Part shown: positions 54,001 to 64,000 of the stretch, piece by piece
Position numbering within the stretch: the stretch's first letter is position 1
Layout of the letters: the number at the start of each line of letters is the position of its first letter
Source: Phorcus lineatus
Taxonomy: Eukaryota; Mollusca; Gastropoda; Trochida; Trochidae
DNA length: 64,000 bases
Direction: 5' to 3'
NCBI GenBank assembly: GCA_921293015.1
Contig: OV121092.1
Coordinates: forward strand, 31,813,764 to 31,877,763
Translations under genes and position numbers: made by a program
Notes under the pieces: generated by a model
Database searches by the model: none
The model's input: the letters and a program-made list of their open reading frames with translations, nothing else
Told to the model about the DNA's origin: nothing

Positions 54001-57000
54001 TGTCTTCTTGAATTGCTTTGTGTTCATATGTGATCGGGTATATGCCATTATGGCTCTTTTCACTGATTCATAAGTTAGAAAGTTAGTCTTAATAGAAAAA
54101 GTAGTGGAAAATTCTTCATATGTTAACAATCTGCCGTCATCATGAAGCATATCATTCACAAAAACAACACCTTTCTCATACCATTCATAATACAAAAAAG
54201 GACGTTTATCAATTGTAATATTGTCGTTGTTCCATAATGATTGACATTGTATATCTTCTTCATTTACGATTTCCTTTTTATTCATTAATAAAAAGTCTGA
54301 CCATTCTAAGAGTATGTCTTTCCAAAAGGAGTTAGTTGCAAAAGGAATTATCTTAGCTCGTATGAAGGCGCTATCCGTTAGCAGAAGCGGAATTTTGATT
54401 TTTAGTTGATCGGTAAACAAGTATGCCCATTTGCAATCATTACCGCTTATTCTTTTCATCCATTTTAATTTTTGTGATGATATCATCTTTCTAACATTTG
54501 GCGTCTTTATTCCCCCATGCTCAGGGTTTAACATCATTACATTTCTTTGTACCTTATCCGGTTTATTTTTCCATATGAAATTAAAACATTTTTTTTGCAG
54601 TCTTTCGATAACGCATTTTTTCGGATTGGGTAAAGATGAGAACAGATGGTTAAGTTTTGGTAGTATGAGTGATTTAAATATAGTGTTTCTTCCATATGGG
54701 GTTAAGTTACGTGCTGACCAAATGTTCATTTGCCTGTCCATATGGGAGAGCTTTTCATTATAGTTTATATCAATCATTTTATCTAGATCGATGTCGAAAT
54801 GTATTCCCAGAAGAGTGAAATTTGTTTGTGACCAATCGAATTTCCATTCCTTACACATTTTATATCGGGATCTTTTTTTGGAGCCTATCCATATTAGTTT
54901 TGTTTTATCTACATTGACTTTTAATCCTGAAAAACGGGCAAATAATTCTAAGGTATTCAATGCTGAATAAAGGCTTTTTTCTGATCCATCTAAAGTAAGA
55001 GTTGTATCATCTGCAAATTGTGAAAGAAGAAATTCTATATTTCCAAGTTTAATTCCCTTTATGTTTTTGTTGTTTCGTATCATGATACCTAAGATTTCTA
55101 CACATAAAAGAAAAATATACGGAGTTAACGGGTCCCCCTGGCGGCATCCCCTACTGACTTTGAAGGGATTTGATGCGAAACCGTTAACCAAAACCCTTGA
55201 TTCAATATCAGAGTAGAAAGTTTCTATCCAATGTGAAATACTGGGTCCAAAATTAAAAAAACTTAGGACTTTTGTGAGGTAGTTTCTATCTACCGAGTCG
55301 AAGGCTTTTTCACAATCAATTAGAAGCAGCAAGCCTGGTATCTGACAAGCTTCAGTATGTTCCATTAGATCATATATAAGTCTCGTTACCTCGCCAATAT
55401 ATCTCCCCTTGACAAAACCTTTCTGATCTTCGTTGATAATACTGGGTAATATATCTTTTATTCTGTTTGCAATTGCTGCGGCACCAACTTTATATGAAGT
55501 ATTTAGTAGAGAGATGGGACGCCAGTTTTTCATTAATTTCTTTGGTTTATTAGGCTTAGGAATACACGTTATCAAACCTTGTTTTTGCCAATTTGATAGG
55601 TGTCCGTTCTCATAACCAAGGTTAAGCGAATTGAGGAGAAATTCTCCTAGATCTTTCCAGAAGAATTTAAGAAATTCTGTAGTAAAACCATCGGGCCCTG
55701 GACTTTTTTCATTTTTCATGTTTTTAAGAGCGAAAGCTATCTCATTCAATTTCAATTTACCCTCAAGGTTCCCTTTGTCATGTTCATTTAAAACTGGGAC
55801 ATTTTCATTTTTAAACAAAATGTTAAGATTTATATCAGACTGTTCTTGTGCAGTGTATAATTTTTCATAAAACAGTTTTGCTTCGTGGACTAACTGTTCA
55901 CTTTCGGTTATAGACGTTCCGTCATTTCTTTCTTTATACACCTGATGCATATCAAATATAATGTAGAGATTATATCACAGACATAATTTATACTGAAACG
56001 TCTATAGTCCAGGGCCTCATTTTCACAAAGTCCTAAGGTTCCCTAAGGTTACCTTAGTCCAATGTTAAAAAAGGAAGTTAAGGTTAACCTTAGTAAAGGT
56101 TGCTTTGTGAAAGGATACCCTAGGTGTACAACCTTCCATCGATTTCGGCTTTAGCTGTGTATTTTGTAAATCGAAAATTATCATGTCGAAACTTCAAAGC
56201 TAAAATGAAATTATAATATATCTAATTATATTATGAAATGACATGGCAGTAAAAGAATTTATGGTATGTATGAGTATGTGGCTTAATTTTTTCATCTTGA
56301 GTTTTTAGCCCATTACCAAAATGTCCATATCAAAACGTCAACAATTTAGCTTTTCATCATTTCTGTTTTTCAAATTCACACAGATGTAATGTGTTTGGTT
56401 ATTCAACAATATTTGTGATAAATATTAAACAAAGATATTTGATTTGTATATATCATATTGCAGGTCCAGAGCCAAACAATAACCCTTGTGCCTATCTATT
56501 ATGTACAAATGGACAGTGTATGGTAAACGTGTACGGTAACCCTGTATGTAGGTGTTACCAAGGTTACAGACCCTCTCAAGTGCAGCAGTACACATGTGAA
56601 AGAATATATGTTCCACGTAAGTATTTTAATACTCATTGTAATATAAATATGATAAGGGTGTATAGAGCTCGCATTTGATACAGTTGTTTATGTGAAACTA
56701 ATTTTCTGACGCGTAAAAAATGAATATAAAGTTATCATTTAGCATATTTAGATGTTAAAATTATTTTTAAATTAACAACTGTGCTAAAGATTTTAGTGCC
56801 GCTTTATGCTAATTATGTGGTCAGGGAAAGAAGATTACAACCATGTTTGGTTGATGTATCAATCTTTTCATCATTTTAAGCTCCAACAAGTTGCACGTGT
56901 ACAAACGGACAATGCCAACGGGGAACTGACGGTTCAAATGTCTGTGTGTGTTACTATGGTTACGTAAGAGACCAAAACAATCCTACCAACTGCATCCCTT

Positions 57001-58623
57001 ACAGTAAGTCAAAATTCAAATTTTCTTGTCGACAAATAAAACTGATATACAATTTTTTTTTTCATATAGACATTCACGCGTCATCCATTTAGGGCTTTGT
57101 CTGTGAATCATAATATAAGAGAAGCTCCCTGGTATTTAAGTCAATCGGTATCTACATATTGAAGTTTAAGGTAGAAATAAAAAGGCTGCAAACAACTCCT
57201 TCCAAAGGTGGTTCAGAACGTCTAGTAGCTGAAATAGCCATGAGTTCTTACATATGTTATTTGAGTGTAACAATCTAAACAACGTTTGTCGGTATTATAC
57301 AGAATCAGACAGATGAAAATGACTTTTCAATGCCACGATTTGTAGATATTTATCCAAGCACCATAACTGTATGAATTTCTCTGATAAAGTAAACCAGATA
57401 TATCAATGTATCGTTATATCGTTATAAAAAATGCAAGATGAAGTCTAAGCATCACTTAATGAACATCTCTATATATTTAAGCTCAAGCAAGTTGCAGGTG
57501 TACAAATGGGCGGTGCCAACAACGTCCCGACGGATCCAATCTGTGTGTGTGTAACTATGGTTACAAAAAAGCGTTAAACAATCCTTTCAACTGCATTCCT
57601 AATCGTAAGTAGATTTTAGAAAAAAATCATCATATGATAGATAATTCAGATATTTAAAAAATTTAAATCAATAACAACTTCTCAAACCCACGGCAAGAAA
57701 GGAAATATTCCTTTGGCAGAAACGTTCAATGTTATTGAAATGCCTGTGGTATGTATATGAAAAGTAGCATTGCACTTAACTTCGCTCAAGATGTCATAAG
57801 GTACGAGTCAGCGATATTTTAAAAGTAAATGCTGGTAAGGTTTGTGTGATTTTATGTTTTGTACCCATTAACGTACCGAAATACATTGAACAATATCAAG
57901 ATAAAAAAAACTTATGTAATTTACAATTATATTTTACAGCTCCTCCAAGCTGTACCTGCGCAAACGGGCGGTGTCAACAACGCACAGGTGGTACCGCTGT
58001 CTGTCTCTGTAACAATGGTTACAAAAATGACCCAAGCAATCAAATGAGGTGTATTCCCATCAGTAAGTTCAAGAAGATGTAATTTCACACTTTCACACCC
58101 ATGCCAGGTAGAAAGTGTTTCGAAAAGTCTTGAAGCAAACGTAACATATCTAAAGCCACTATTGCTTTATCATTATCAATATATATTTCAGAAATGGAAA
58201 ATTCTTTACTGTTTAGGCGCAGTTTGGTCAAATAATCAAAAGTGACATGATACTTTTCTCAGCGATTGCTCTTATCGCCTATGCTAACTCGTTTCAACAT
58301 CAAATAGGACAGTTAATAGCAGGAGATGACGCATGGAGAATGAAGGAAATTAATTCGTTCTCAGCGTTCCTTTCATTCGGACACTGCTAAGTCATTTCAC
58401 TGTATGGCTATCATAAGCAATACAAGGAAAGCGCTGAAAGGACTATCTGAGGATGAGGGTGTTTTACGAATTAGAATATTCTTAAGGAGCAGGATGGATT
58501 GAAAAGTCGAATTTTTATTATTTTACAGATTCACAAACGAAGCCGCAAAACCCATACCCGTATAACTGGAACGACATGCTGTCAGTGTGGGGAATGCAGC
58601 TGCTACTCGATGAAATGCGATGA
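45018..58623 (+). CDS. Gene D: secreted eight-EGF protein (10 exons)
   Basis: Exons: 45018-45060, 49703-49846, 50457-50591, 51351-51485, 52949-53089, 56464-56616, 56881-57003, 57482-57604, 57940-58062, 58529-58623. All junctions are GT-AG and phase 1, giving 404 aa. Exon 1 encodes a short signal peptide, MKVLLSTVLALLFQ, continuing into exon 2. Exons 2-9 each carry one EGF domain. Exon 6 (NPCAYLLCTNGQC...ERIYVP) is the clear counterpart of gene C's exon at 40782 (NPCAYIKCLNGQC...IYVP). Exons 7-9 are three copies of the short C-x-C-x4-C-x9-C-x-C-x13-C type, counterparts of gene C's last EGF exon. The tail is a Pro/Asn/Tyr-rich spacer ending MLSVWGMQLLLDEMR. The N-terminal domains resemble gene C's exon 2 region in the phrase CxDxPDGSAxCVC. 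Likely a soluble extracellular-matrix protein paralogous to gene C. No named homologue is asserted. Confidence 0.87.
48666..49455. repeat. 60-bp minisatellite with 360-bp higher-order repeat (gene D intron 1)
   Basis: About 13 copies of an exact 60-bp unit (tgataaagtaataaatgata, attttatacaaagaggtcgt, tatagaatacaatattgtac). Variant sites (g/a in aagag[ga]tcgt, tata/taca/tatgg, aatatt/aacatt/aagatt, aatgata/aaggata) repeat every six units. Units starting at 48721-49080 match those at 49081-49440 almost base for base, so the array grew by duplication of a six-unit block. Because 60 is divisible by 3, a 284-codon reverse-strand frame stays open by chance. Confidence 0.96.
53200..55942 (-). mobile_element. 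5'-truncated L1/Tx1-like LINE inserted in gene D intron 5, with 8-bp target duplication
   Basis: The element lies on the minus strand from about 55934 to 53208. Its 3' end (on its own strand) is a short A-run (plus-strand TTTTTTTT at 53208-53215), about 130 bases after the ORF's final stop. The direct repeat TATACACC at 53200-53207 and 55935-55942 flanks it, as expected for target-primed insertion. The 5' part, including any endonuclease, is absent. The insertion leaves gene D's exons intact and runs antisense to the gene. Confidence 0.85.
53344..55950 (-). pseudogene. LINE reverse transcriptase ORF, N-truncated and split by one stop
   Basis: The main frame (55950-53728, 740 codons) contains the reverse-transcriptase domain in normal order: SPGPDG near codon 84, an IPKP...NWRPISLL block, a QKGFVKGR block, LLIDCEKAFDSVD (first catalytic Asp), GCRQGDPLTPYIF, and the catalytic FADDT box near codon 315, followed by the thumb/connection. 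The block order and wording fit the L1-Tx1 clade. A TGA at 53728-53730 interrupts it. The same frame then continues through a Cys-x2-Cys ... His ... Cys knuckle to the natural stop at about 53344. Thus the only visible lesion after the 5' truncation is one in-frame stop, and the copy is young. The first codons before K-E-R-N-D derive from flanking intron and the target duplication. Confidence 0.9.
56018..56115. mobile_element. MITE-like hairpin in gene D intron 5
   Basis: Terminal tttcacaaag (56021-56030) and ctttgtgaaa (56103-56112) are perfect inverted repeats. Inside are ccttagt / actaagg palindromic words (cctaaggttccctaaggtta versus taaggttaaccttagtaaag). About 95 bp, non-coding. Confidence 0.72.
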
Positions 58624-58716
58624 CGTGCAATATTTATTTTCAAATATTTAAATCTGTGGTGTAAAATATTTAAAAACTGTGGTGTTGTGTTTTCATATTT
58701 TGTATACTGTGGTTTT

Positions 58717-58722
58717 AATAAA
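58717..58722 (+). terminator. Polyadenylation signal of gene D
   Basis: AATAAA 94 bases after the stop codon. Confidence 0.7.
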
Positions 58723-59940
58723 AGCTGAAACGTTTTGTCACTGTCAAACATATGGTATTTTCAAGAAGAAAATCATCTTTGATTGTATATTAACATTCTT
58801 TTATGACAATCGTGGCACTAACAAAGTTTCCGTATTATGGAGCATGACAAAATGGATTTATTTGAAAGGACGAGATTAATATTTGTACACATTTTGGATA
58901 TCAGCTACACTTTCGTTTAATTATAATGAAAAATAGAACGGAAAAGATAAAATTGAGATAATGAAAATTGAGGACACACAATTTGAATTAAATAATTAAT
59001 CAGATAGCTTTCAGCAAAGTAACAAATATCATTAGCGATTTGCCTCACATTAAGGGATTATCATATAATTTATTCCCAATATGTCTAACGTTTAATTGAC
59101 AATGTGTTATAACATCAAAAAATTATTAAACTAGCGATATCTTCAACGGGTAGTTACTTGTGTTAGTGAATTGTAGAGATCGCCAAACTTATAGGCAAAA
59201 CATGTTATCACTGCACAGTATTACAGGTGATTTGGGCGATTTTGGTGTTAAGCGCAGCATTTTTTATTGAAGGTTTTTAAGATGCTTCCATACCAACTTG
59301 TTCCCTGATTAGTCTGTGCTGAATGTTCCGATTCTCTACCCTATAACACACCTAGAACTTCTCACCTGGAACACAATGTACTGAAAACATTTTTTTCCAA
59401 ATTTCATATCAAGCCGAATCATTGGACTACTCAAGGCTGATTAATTTGAAAAAGAATTTACTTGATGAAATTCCAATGGGTGACTTTTGAAGAGTTTTGC
59501 AAGCCTTAGGCTTCAACCTAAATGTAAAAGGTCATTTAAAATGACTTAATACATATTAAATGAATTTGCATGGCATGTTTTCAGATACCAACATCCTCCA
59601 ATGGTTTCCTTTAAGCTTCAAAATCGATATATTAAAATACCTTTGTCGATATTGAATATGGATCATGTTGCCGTTTATTACTTGTGATGGACGTCTGCAC
59701 AACATCTGAACTCTAGTTTACCAACCAAAACTTTGTAGGAGATATCGCTAATGGGAGATCAAGGGCTATCTCCTAGGACGTGTCGTTTAGACAGTAGATT
59801 TAGAAAATGCCCAATGCTATCATCAGGTATATATCGTAACAATTGTTTTAATGACACCACAATGCTTCGAAGTCATAAACATGACGACATCACAGTGCCA
59901 TGACATCGCCAGACTGGAAGTCTTAATGATGACAAACGAT

Positions 59941-60060
59941 ACTCAACCTCGTGTTGTCTGATATCAAGGTCATCAAATCTCATTTATAAAAATAAAATCT
60001 TTTATCTATTCGTGTTCATATAATTGATATCAGAAGACATTTTGACGAGATTCTCTATTT
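59941..60060. mobile_element. MITE-like hairpin element (copy 2)
   Basis: Right arm ttgatatcagaagacatttt followed by gacgagattctctattt resembles the right arm of the 14500-14606 element. The left arm ctcgtgttgtctgatatcaa is its imperfect reverse complement. Older and more diverged than copy 1. Confidence 0.5.
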
Positions 60061-60144
60061 ACCTGACTTGGCGAAACCATGTCATTGTAGACATATAGTG
60101 ATCGAAGGCGAGGTGAGGTGGTTAAAGGTTTAGGTTTTACATAA

Positions 60145-60402
60145 TGACTGCTAGAACCATTGCATGGAGAAAGTCCGCAATATCATTGTGGATATGCATT
60201 ACGGTGAGACCTGCGAGCATCTGCTGGAACTAGCGAACCATTGTTTGTACTGCGCTGAAATTCAGTGTAGCAATGCACCCAAAGCTTAGTGCGTGTAAAA
60301 CAGTTCTATCCTGCAGATAAAGTTGCCGAGCCTATGGCGGGATTCGAACCACGGTGTTCATGGTCCAAAGCAGAACATTGCGTTATTACGTGCGGTGTAC
60401 CA
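60145..60402 (-). mobile_element. SINE-like dispersed repeat, copy 2
   Basis: The reverse strand starts gcacgtaataacgcaatgtt and contains GGTTCGAATCCCGCC (B-box-like, typical of tRNA T-arms), then cggcaactttatctgcagga, tacactgaatttcagcgcag, agttccagcagatgctcgca and a ctccatgcaatggttctagc tail. The same block order is found at 19042-19245. No intact tRNA fold or A box could be drawn, so it is not called a tRNA gene. Confidence 0.6.
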
Positions 60403-60419
60403 GGAAGAAAAGACTTGAG

Positions 60420-61100
60420 GAACAGTTTTACCTCCATTGGGCATTTTCATCAAAATGTCATTATACTTATACAAAAATCATGAATAATCGCACTGCGCTT
60501 TGATGGTCGTAAATTACAAGAGCATTTAAAATGTTTGAATGCAAAGAAGAGCAATGAAGCGAAGAGTTTGGCAAAGTATTTGTTTTCATCCAGTGTCATT
60601 TACGTGGCTTTGACTTTTTCCAAAAGCTACATAAAAACAGGAAGCTCTTATGGAAAGGTTAGGGAGGGATTACTATTATTTATAATGCAGCTAAAGCGTT
60701 GGATTCGTATTCTTTGACGCTTAACATTGACGTGTTTTTCTTTAACTTTCAACAAATATAAAAGAATTCATCGCAGTTAGTTACCTTGCAGAAAATAATA
60801 ATTTATCAAGTCATTAATTACCCTGAAACATAATGTTGTTTATGGCATATGTTGTGTTCTTATAGAGATGCACCTGGTTTTTATTAAAAACAATGTCCAT
60901 TTTTCAAATACCTCGTGAAAATATTTTAGTTCATGGACTTGTTAGCTGTCATATTCTGTTAAGTGCTTAAATAGGAGAGTATGAGAGGTTAACGGTAACG
61001 ACAACATACACATAGATGTATATGAGCTACATCAACAAGGAAAGATTGAATTAAACATACAATTTTATGTTTTTGGTGTGCATGTTGCTTCCCGAAATAC
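60420..61100. other. Upstream region of gene E, no other gene seen
   Basis: No exon-like coding. A weak TATA-like cttaaatagg lies at about 60966. Confidence 0.35.
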
Positions 61101-61112
61101 CTTTGTTGAACA

Positions 61113-63704
61113 ATGAAAAAATTTCTAGTGCTCGCTTTTGTGCTTTTAACTTTGAATGTACAAAATGCAGTTAATGGTTTTCAATTTGTGGACCTTGTTG
61201 GTAAGTTTGTCTTTATATTATGTATGAGGTTTCATCTTGAACACGATCGTTTATTATTTAGAATCCACCGCATTAATTTCGATGTTTATTGATGTCACGA
61301 TTAGTTTTACGTTTTACTTAAATTGCAAATGATATTTTAGGCCTTCATTGTATTATCAGTCACGACTACTAGTTTTAACTACAATGTCCTACTTTAATTG
61401 CAAATACTATTGATGTTTATACTGAAATCTCCTTTGGCATATTAAATGTGAGTCCTTTCGAACTTCATGAAAAATACATTTGAAATTCTTAAGATACTGT
61501 TTCATGAATATAAAAAAGTGAAAACTAGTGCTTAAACGCACCGTTCTATTTCCGAAGTCAAACAAGACGGTAGGAATTGTTTGATAAATGATGTTACGTT
61601 CCGCTGAAAACATCCATCAAAGACGAGATATGATCTATATGATGTTTGAAAGCTAGCCTAACGATTTTTTTTTCAGTTTACCATACATCAGAACAACTAA
61701 AAACATCGACATTATTTTTTCAGCAATGTCCTTAATGTTGCTTTGATGTAAAAAGCAATCATTTGAGCAATTGAATTACATACACAAAATACACGAGCAA
61801 TGTTAAAATTGAGTACCCACGTGACATCTGGCCCTTGGTTCAAGAGCAGTAGTCCATACCAAGTATGATAAGTTATATCAGAAATATGAACTATTCATTA
61901 AAGGCAATGGTATATTTTCTTTGCAATAATACCATAAGTTTAATTGGACGGAAGGTAACTGCATATTCATTCACTTACAATACATTTGAAGAAAAAAAAT
62001 CTCGAAAAATGACACGAAATAAATTGAGATGCACCTTGCATATAAAATGTACAAATTCCATCAATGAAACAACCATAAGATACTTTAAAATATGTAGACG
62101 TGGTGTCAATACTAGCACTTTAACTTACAGGTGGCTTAATGCGAATGCTCTTTCCATCGGGTCAATTAAATCATGTCATTGGTAGGTATACTTTTATAAC
62201 GCCACTGTTTATTGTTCGAGTGCATGCGTTTTGGACTTTGTGAATCCAATTAATTGATTGGACGGTCCTGTCTAGGCCGACAGCAAAGTCTCCGCGGTTG
62301 ATAAGTGAAATGAAATAATAATATGTGTGCTCGGGTCGCACAGTTATTAATACTAATATGATAAGAATCATATCACAGTTTTGCTCAGTTTTTAATCTTT
62401 GTAACTCTGGGTAGAACTATTACCTTGCATACTTGTTTCATCGACTTGGTCAATTCTAGAAGACGCAGCATAGTCTGCACTTCAGAATTTGTCTTTTATA
62501 TTCTCGCTCTCGCTCAGGTTATATTCAATAATTAATTCTTGTTAATTCGTACTACTTCCTGGAATTGATCTTCTTGCAGGAGGACTGTTAAACATGCTAC
62601 AGCCATCGAATGGACCAAATACAGGGCTGGGTATAACACACTTTTATAACTCTAAGCACCAACATACAAAATTCTTAAAATGTCAAGTCTTTTACAAATC
62701 TGTCTCTTTTATGTAAGAATGTGTAACCTTCATAACAAATGAAACTTACAGTTAATACGGAAATATATAATTATCTACAATAGGCCCTGTGGGGGCTTAT
62801 TCTTGTGGCATTACAAGTTTATAGACGCTTTAACAAAAGTGTGTGACCAAGATTGTGTCGATAACGTAGTGATAACAGTGATATTTGATTGTATTTTGAC
62901 ATTTAATCCAATCATTTGCATATAAGCTGGTGTTTTTTTTATTCTACATGTATATTGCACTTTTGTTGTACTACTCAGCGGGATTGATAAACCCTTTTCA
63001 ACCGCAGCCCGATGCAGGTTCGTACATATAGTTTTTACTGAAAATCACTTGTTCAAGTACATATTTAAAGAAATACTGTCTTAAAAGGGCATTAATGTTT
63101 CCAATTGCAAGATAATGATTTTAATCAAAAGAAGCAGTTTAAAGACAAACGTACTGTGATCGATTAATTTATACGAATCCACTTCCCCGCCAACGATAAT
63201 ATAAAGGTGCTCACGCTGAAATGGCCGCAAGCAGATTTTGCTTGATACTGGATTATTTCCTCTACGGATGATCGGGTTGAGTAATAAATATAAATTTAAC
63301 GTTTTGCTTACACTCCTAATTATTAAGTAAATTTTGAAGAAATAAATATTATAAAAGCTCGCTACTGTCCCTTTAAGATATTATCATTAGGTAGGTGTCA
63401 CACGTTATTGAATACGTAATACATATTTTGCAATGTCCATGAAAAATTGGCATAGCTTATCAAATTTAGTAGACTTCCAACCATAATTCCATGATCTCTT
63501 ACATGACTAATGACTTTTCTTCACGATAAAATGGCAATAAAACACCATGAAAAATTTGTATTGAAATATTTCAGTGTCTTGACTTTGATAGAATATGACA
63601 GTTGTGATAATATCAGCCAAGTGAATAGAAGATATCTTTAATTCCACATACAGGGAGCTTGATGAATTTACTTCAGCCGCTTCTTCAGGCTCAACCTAAT
63701 ACAG
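61113..63704 (+). CDS. Gene E (5' part): secreted protein of small repeated G-L-x-N-x-x-Q-P exons
   Basis: Visible exons: 61113-61200, 62580-62630, 62979-63017, 63654-63704. All are GT-AG and phase 1; the internal exons are 51, 39 and 51 bases. Exon 1 encodes MKKFLVLAFVLLTLNVQNAV and a short mature start, NGFQFVDLV. Exons 2-4 read GGLLNMLQPSNGPNTGL, AGLINPFQPQPDA and GSLMNLLQPLLQAQPNT, i.e. three versions of one motif, G-x-[LI]-[LIM]-N-x-[LF]-Q-P. Short amphipathic repeats with no Cys suggest a low-complexity extracellular polymer. The gene continues beyond the window, so its size and end are unknown. No homologue recognised. The tiny exons rest on splice signals plus the shared motif and phase. 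Confidence 0.68.
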
Positions 63705-64000
63705 GTATATAGCTCTTCCATAATTTTTAAAAATTATTTTGATAAAATGTTTTCAATAAGAAAAGGAAGTATAATGTGTTCATCAAAAATGATTCTCAAG
63801 TTTCACAGGACAATATTTATTGATGGTATATTAGCAATTGAGAATGATATAGTTTTAATTAGTATGAAATAGATGCAAGCTACACAACTTATTTATTTTG
63901 ATATCAATATACAAAACGACGCCCTTTTTATTAGTATTTTAAGGAAACGTATGTATGTTTTGATATTTAACAAATGTTCATGGCATTTCATGCCATAGCT

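Noticed and set aside
54431-54763. 110-codon forward frame, and other forward frames over 54400-55900
   Set aside because: They are antisense shadows of the LINE reverse transcriptase on the minus strand.
60300-60402. Possible tRNA gene on the minus strand because of GGTTCGAATCCC
   Set aside because: No A box, acceptor stem or cloverleaf could be built, and the surrounding blocks recur at 19042-19245, so a SINE-like repeat explains it better.

Overview
This is a eukaryotic, AT-rich, intron-rich animal sequence. It has GT-AG introns, short exons, degraded LINE, SINE, Tc1-like and foldback elements, and minisatellites. The dominant content is a set of secreted, EGF-like, multi-exon genes with one EGF domain per phase 1-1 exon. 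Together with Met/Gly/Pro-rich secreted partners, this suggests a lophotrochozoan, most likely a mollusc. I could not identify the species or match any gene to a named protein.

Layout: 1-760 is the broken 3' end of a LINE. 1689-2501 is a seven-copy satellite of about 115 bp. 2534-4502 (-) is a two-exon gene for a small secreted protein with Gly-Met-Pro repeats (gene A). 4560-18100 is a gene-poor stretch with a degenerate TGATG repeat, a 2-kb element with terminal inverted repeats, a large foldback palindrome and MITE-like hairpins. 18244-22085 (+) is gene B (5 exons, 282 aa, Met-Gly-Pro repeats plus three EGF domains). 27051-42512 (+) is gene C (about 22 functional exons, about 890 aa, about 19 EGF domains), with at least four dead or dying exon copies and two nested tandem duplications. 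45018-58623 (+) is gene D (10 exons, 404 aa, eight EGF domains), with a 60-bp minisatellite in intron 1 and a 2.7-kb 5'-truncated L1/Tx1-like retrotransposon in intron 5. 61113-63704 onward (+) is the 5' part of gene E, a secreted protein built from small exons that repeat a G-x-[LI]-[LIM]-N-x-[LF]-Q-P motif. It runs off the window.

Genes B, C and D are paralogues. They share the signal-peptide exon / EGF exons / short C-terminal exon design, phase-1 introns throughout, and a common C-terminal tail resembling WGxxxLxDE[LM]. Gene A and the first mature exon of gene B share Met/Gly/Pro-rich composition. The cluster looks like a locally expanded battery of co-secreted extracellular-matrix proteins. 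Shell-matrix, byssal or adhesive roles are reasonable guesses by analogy with molluscan EGF-repeat matrix proteins, but the sequence itself does not show a tissue or function.

Coding exons were assembled by eye from splice signals and reading phase. Every accepted internal exon is a multiple of three bases with phase-1 boundaries, which strongly supports the models. UTR ends and promoters are tentative.
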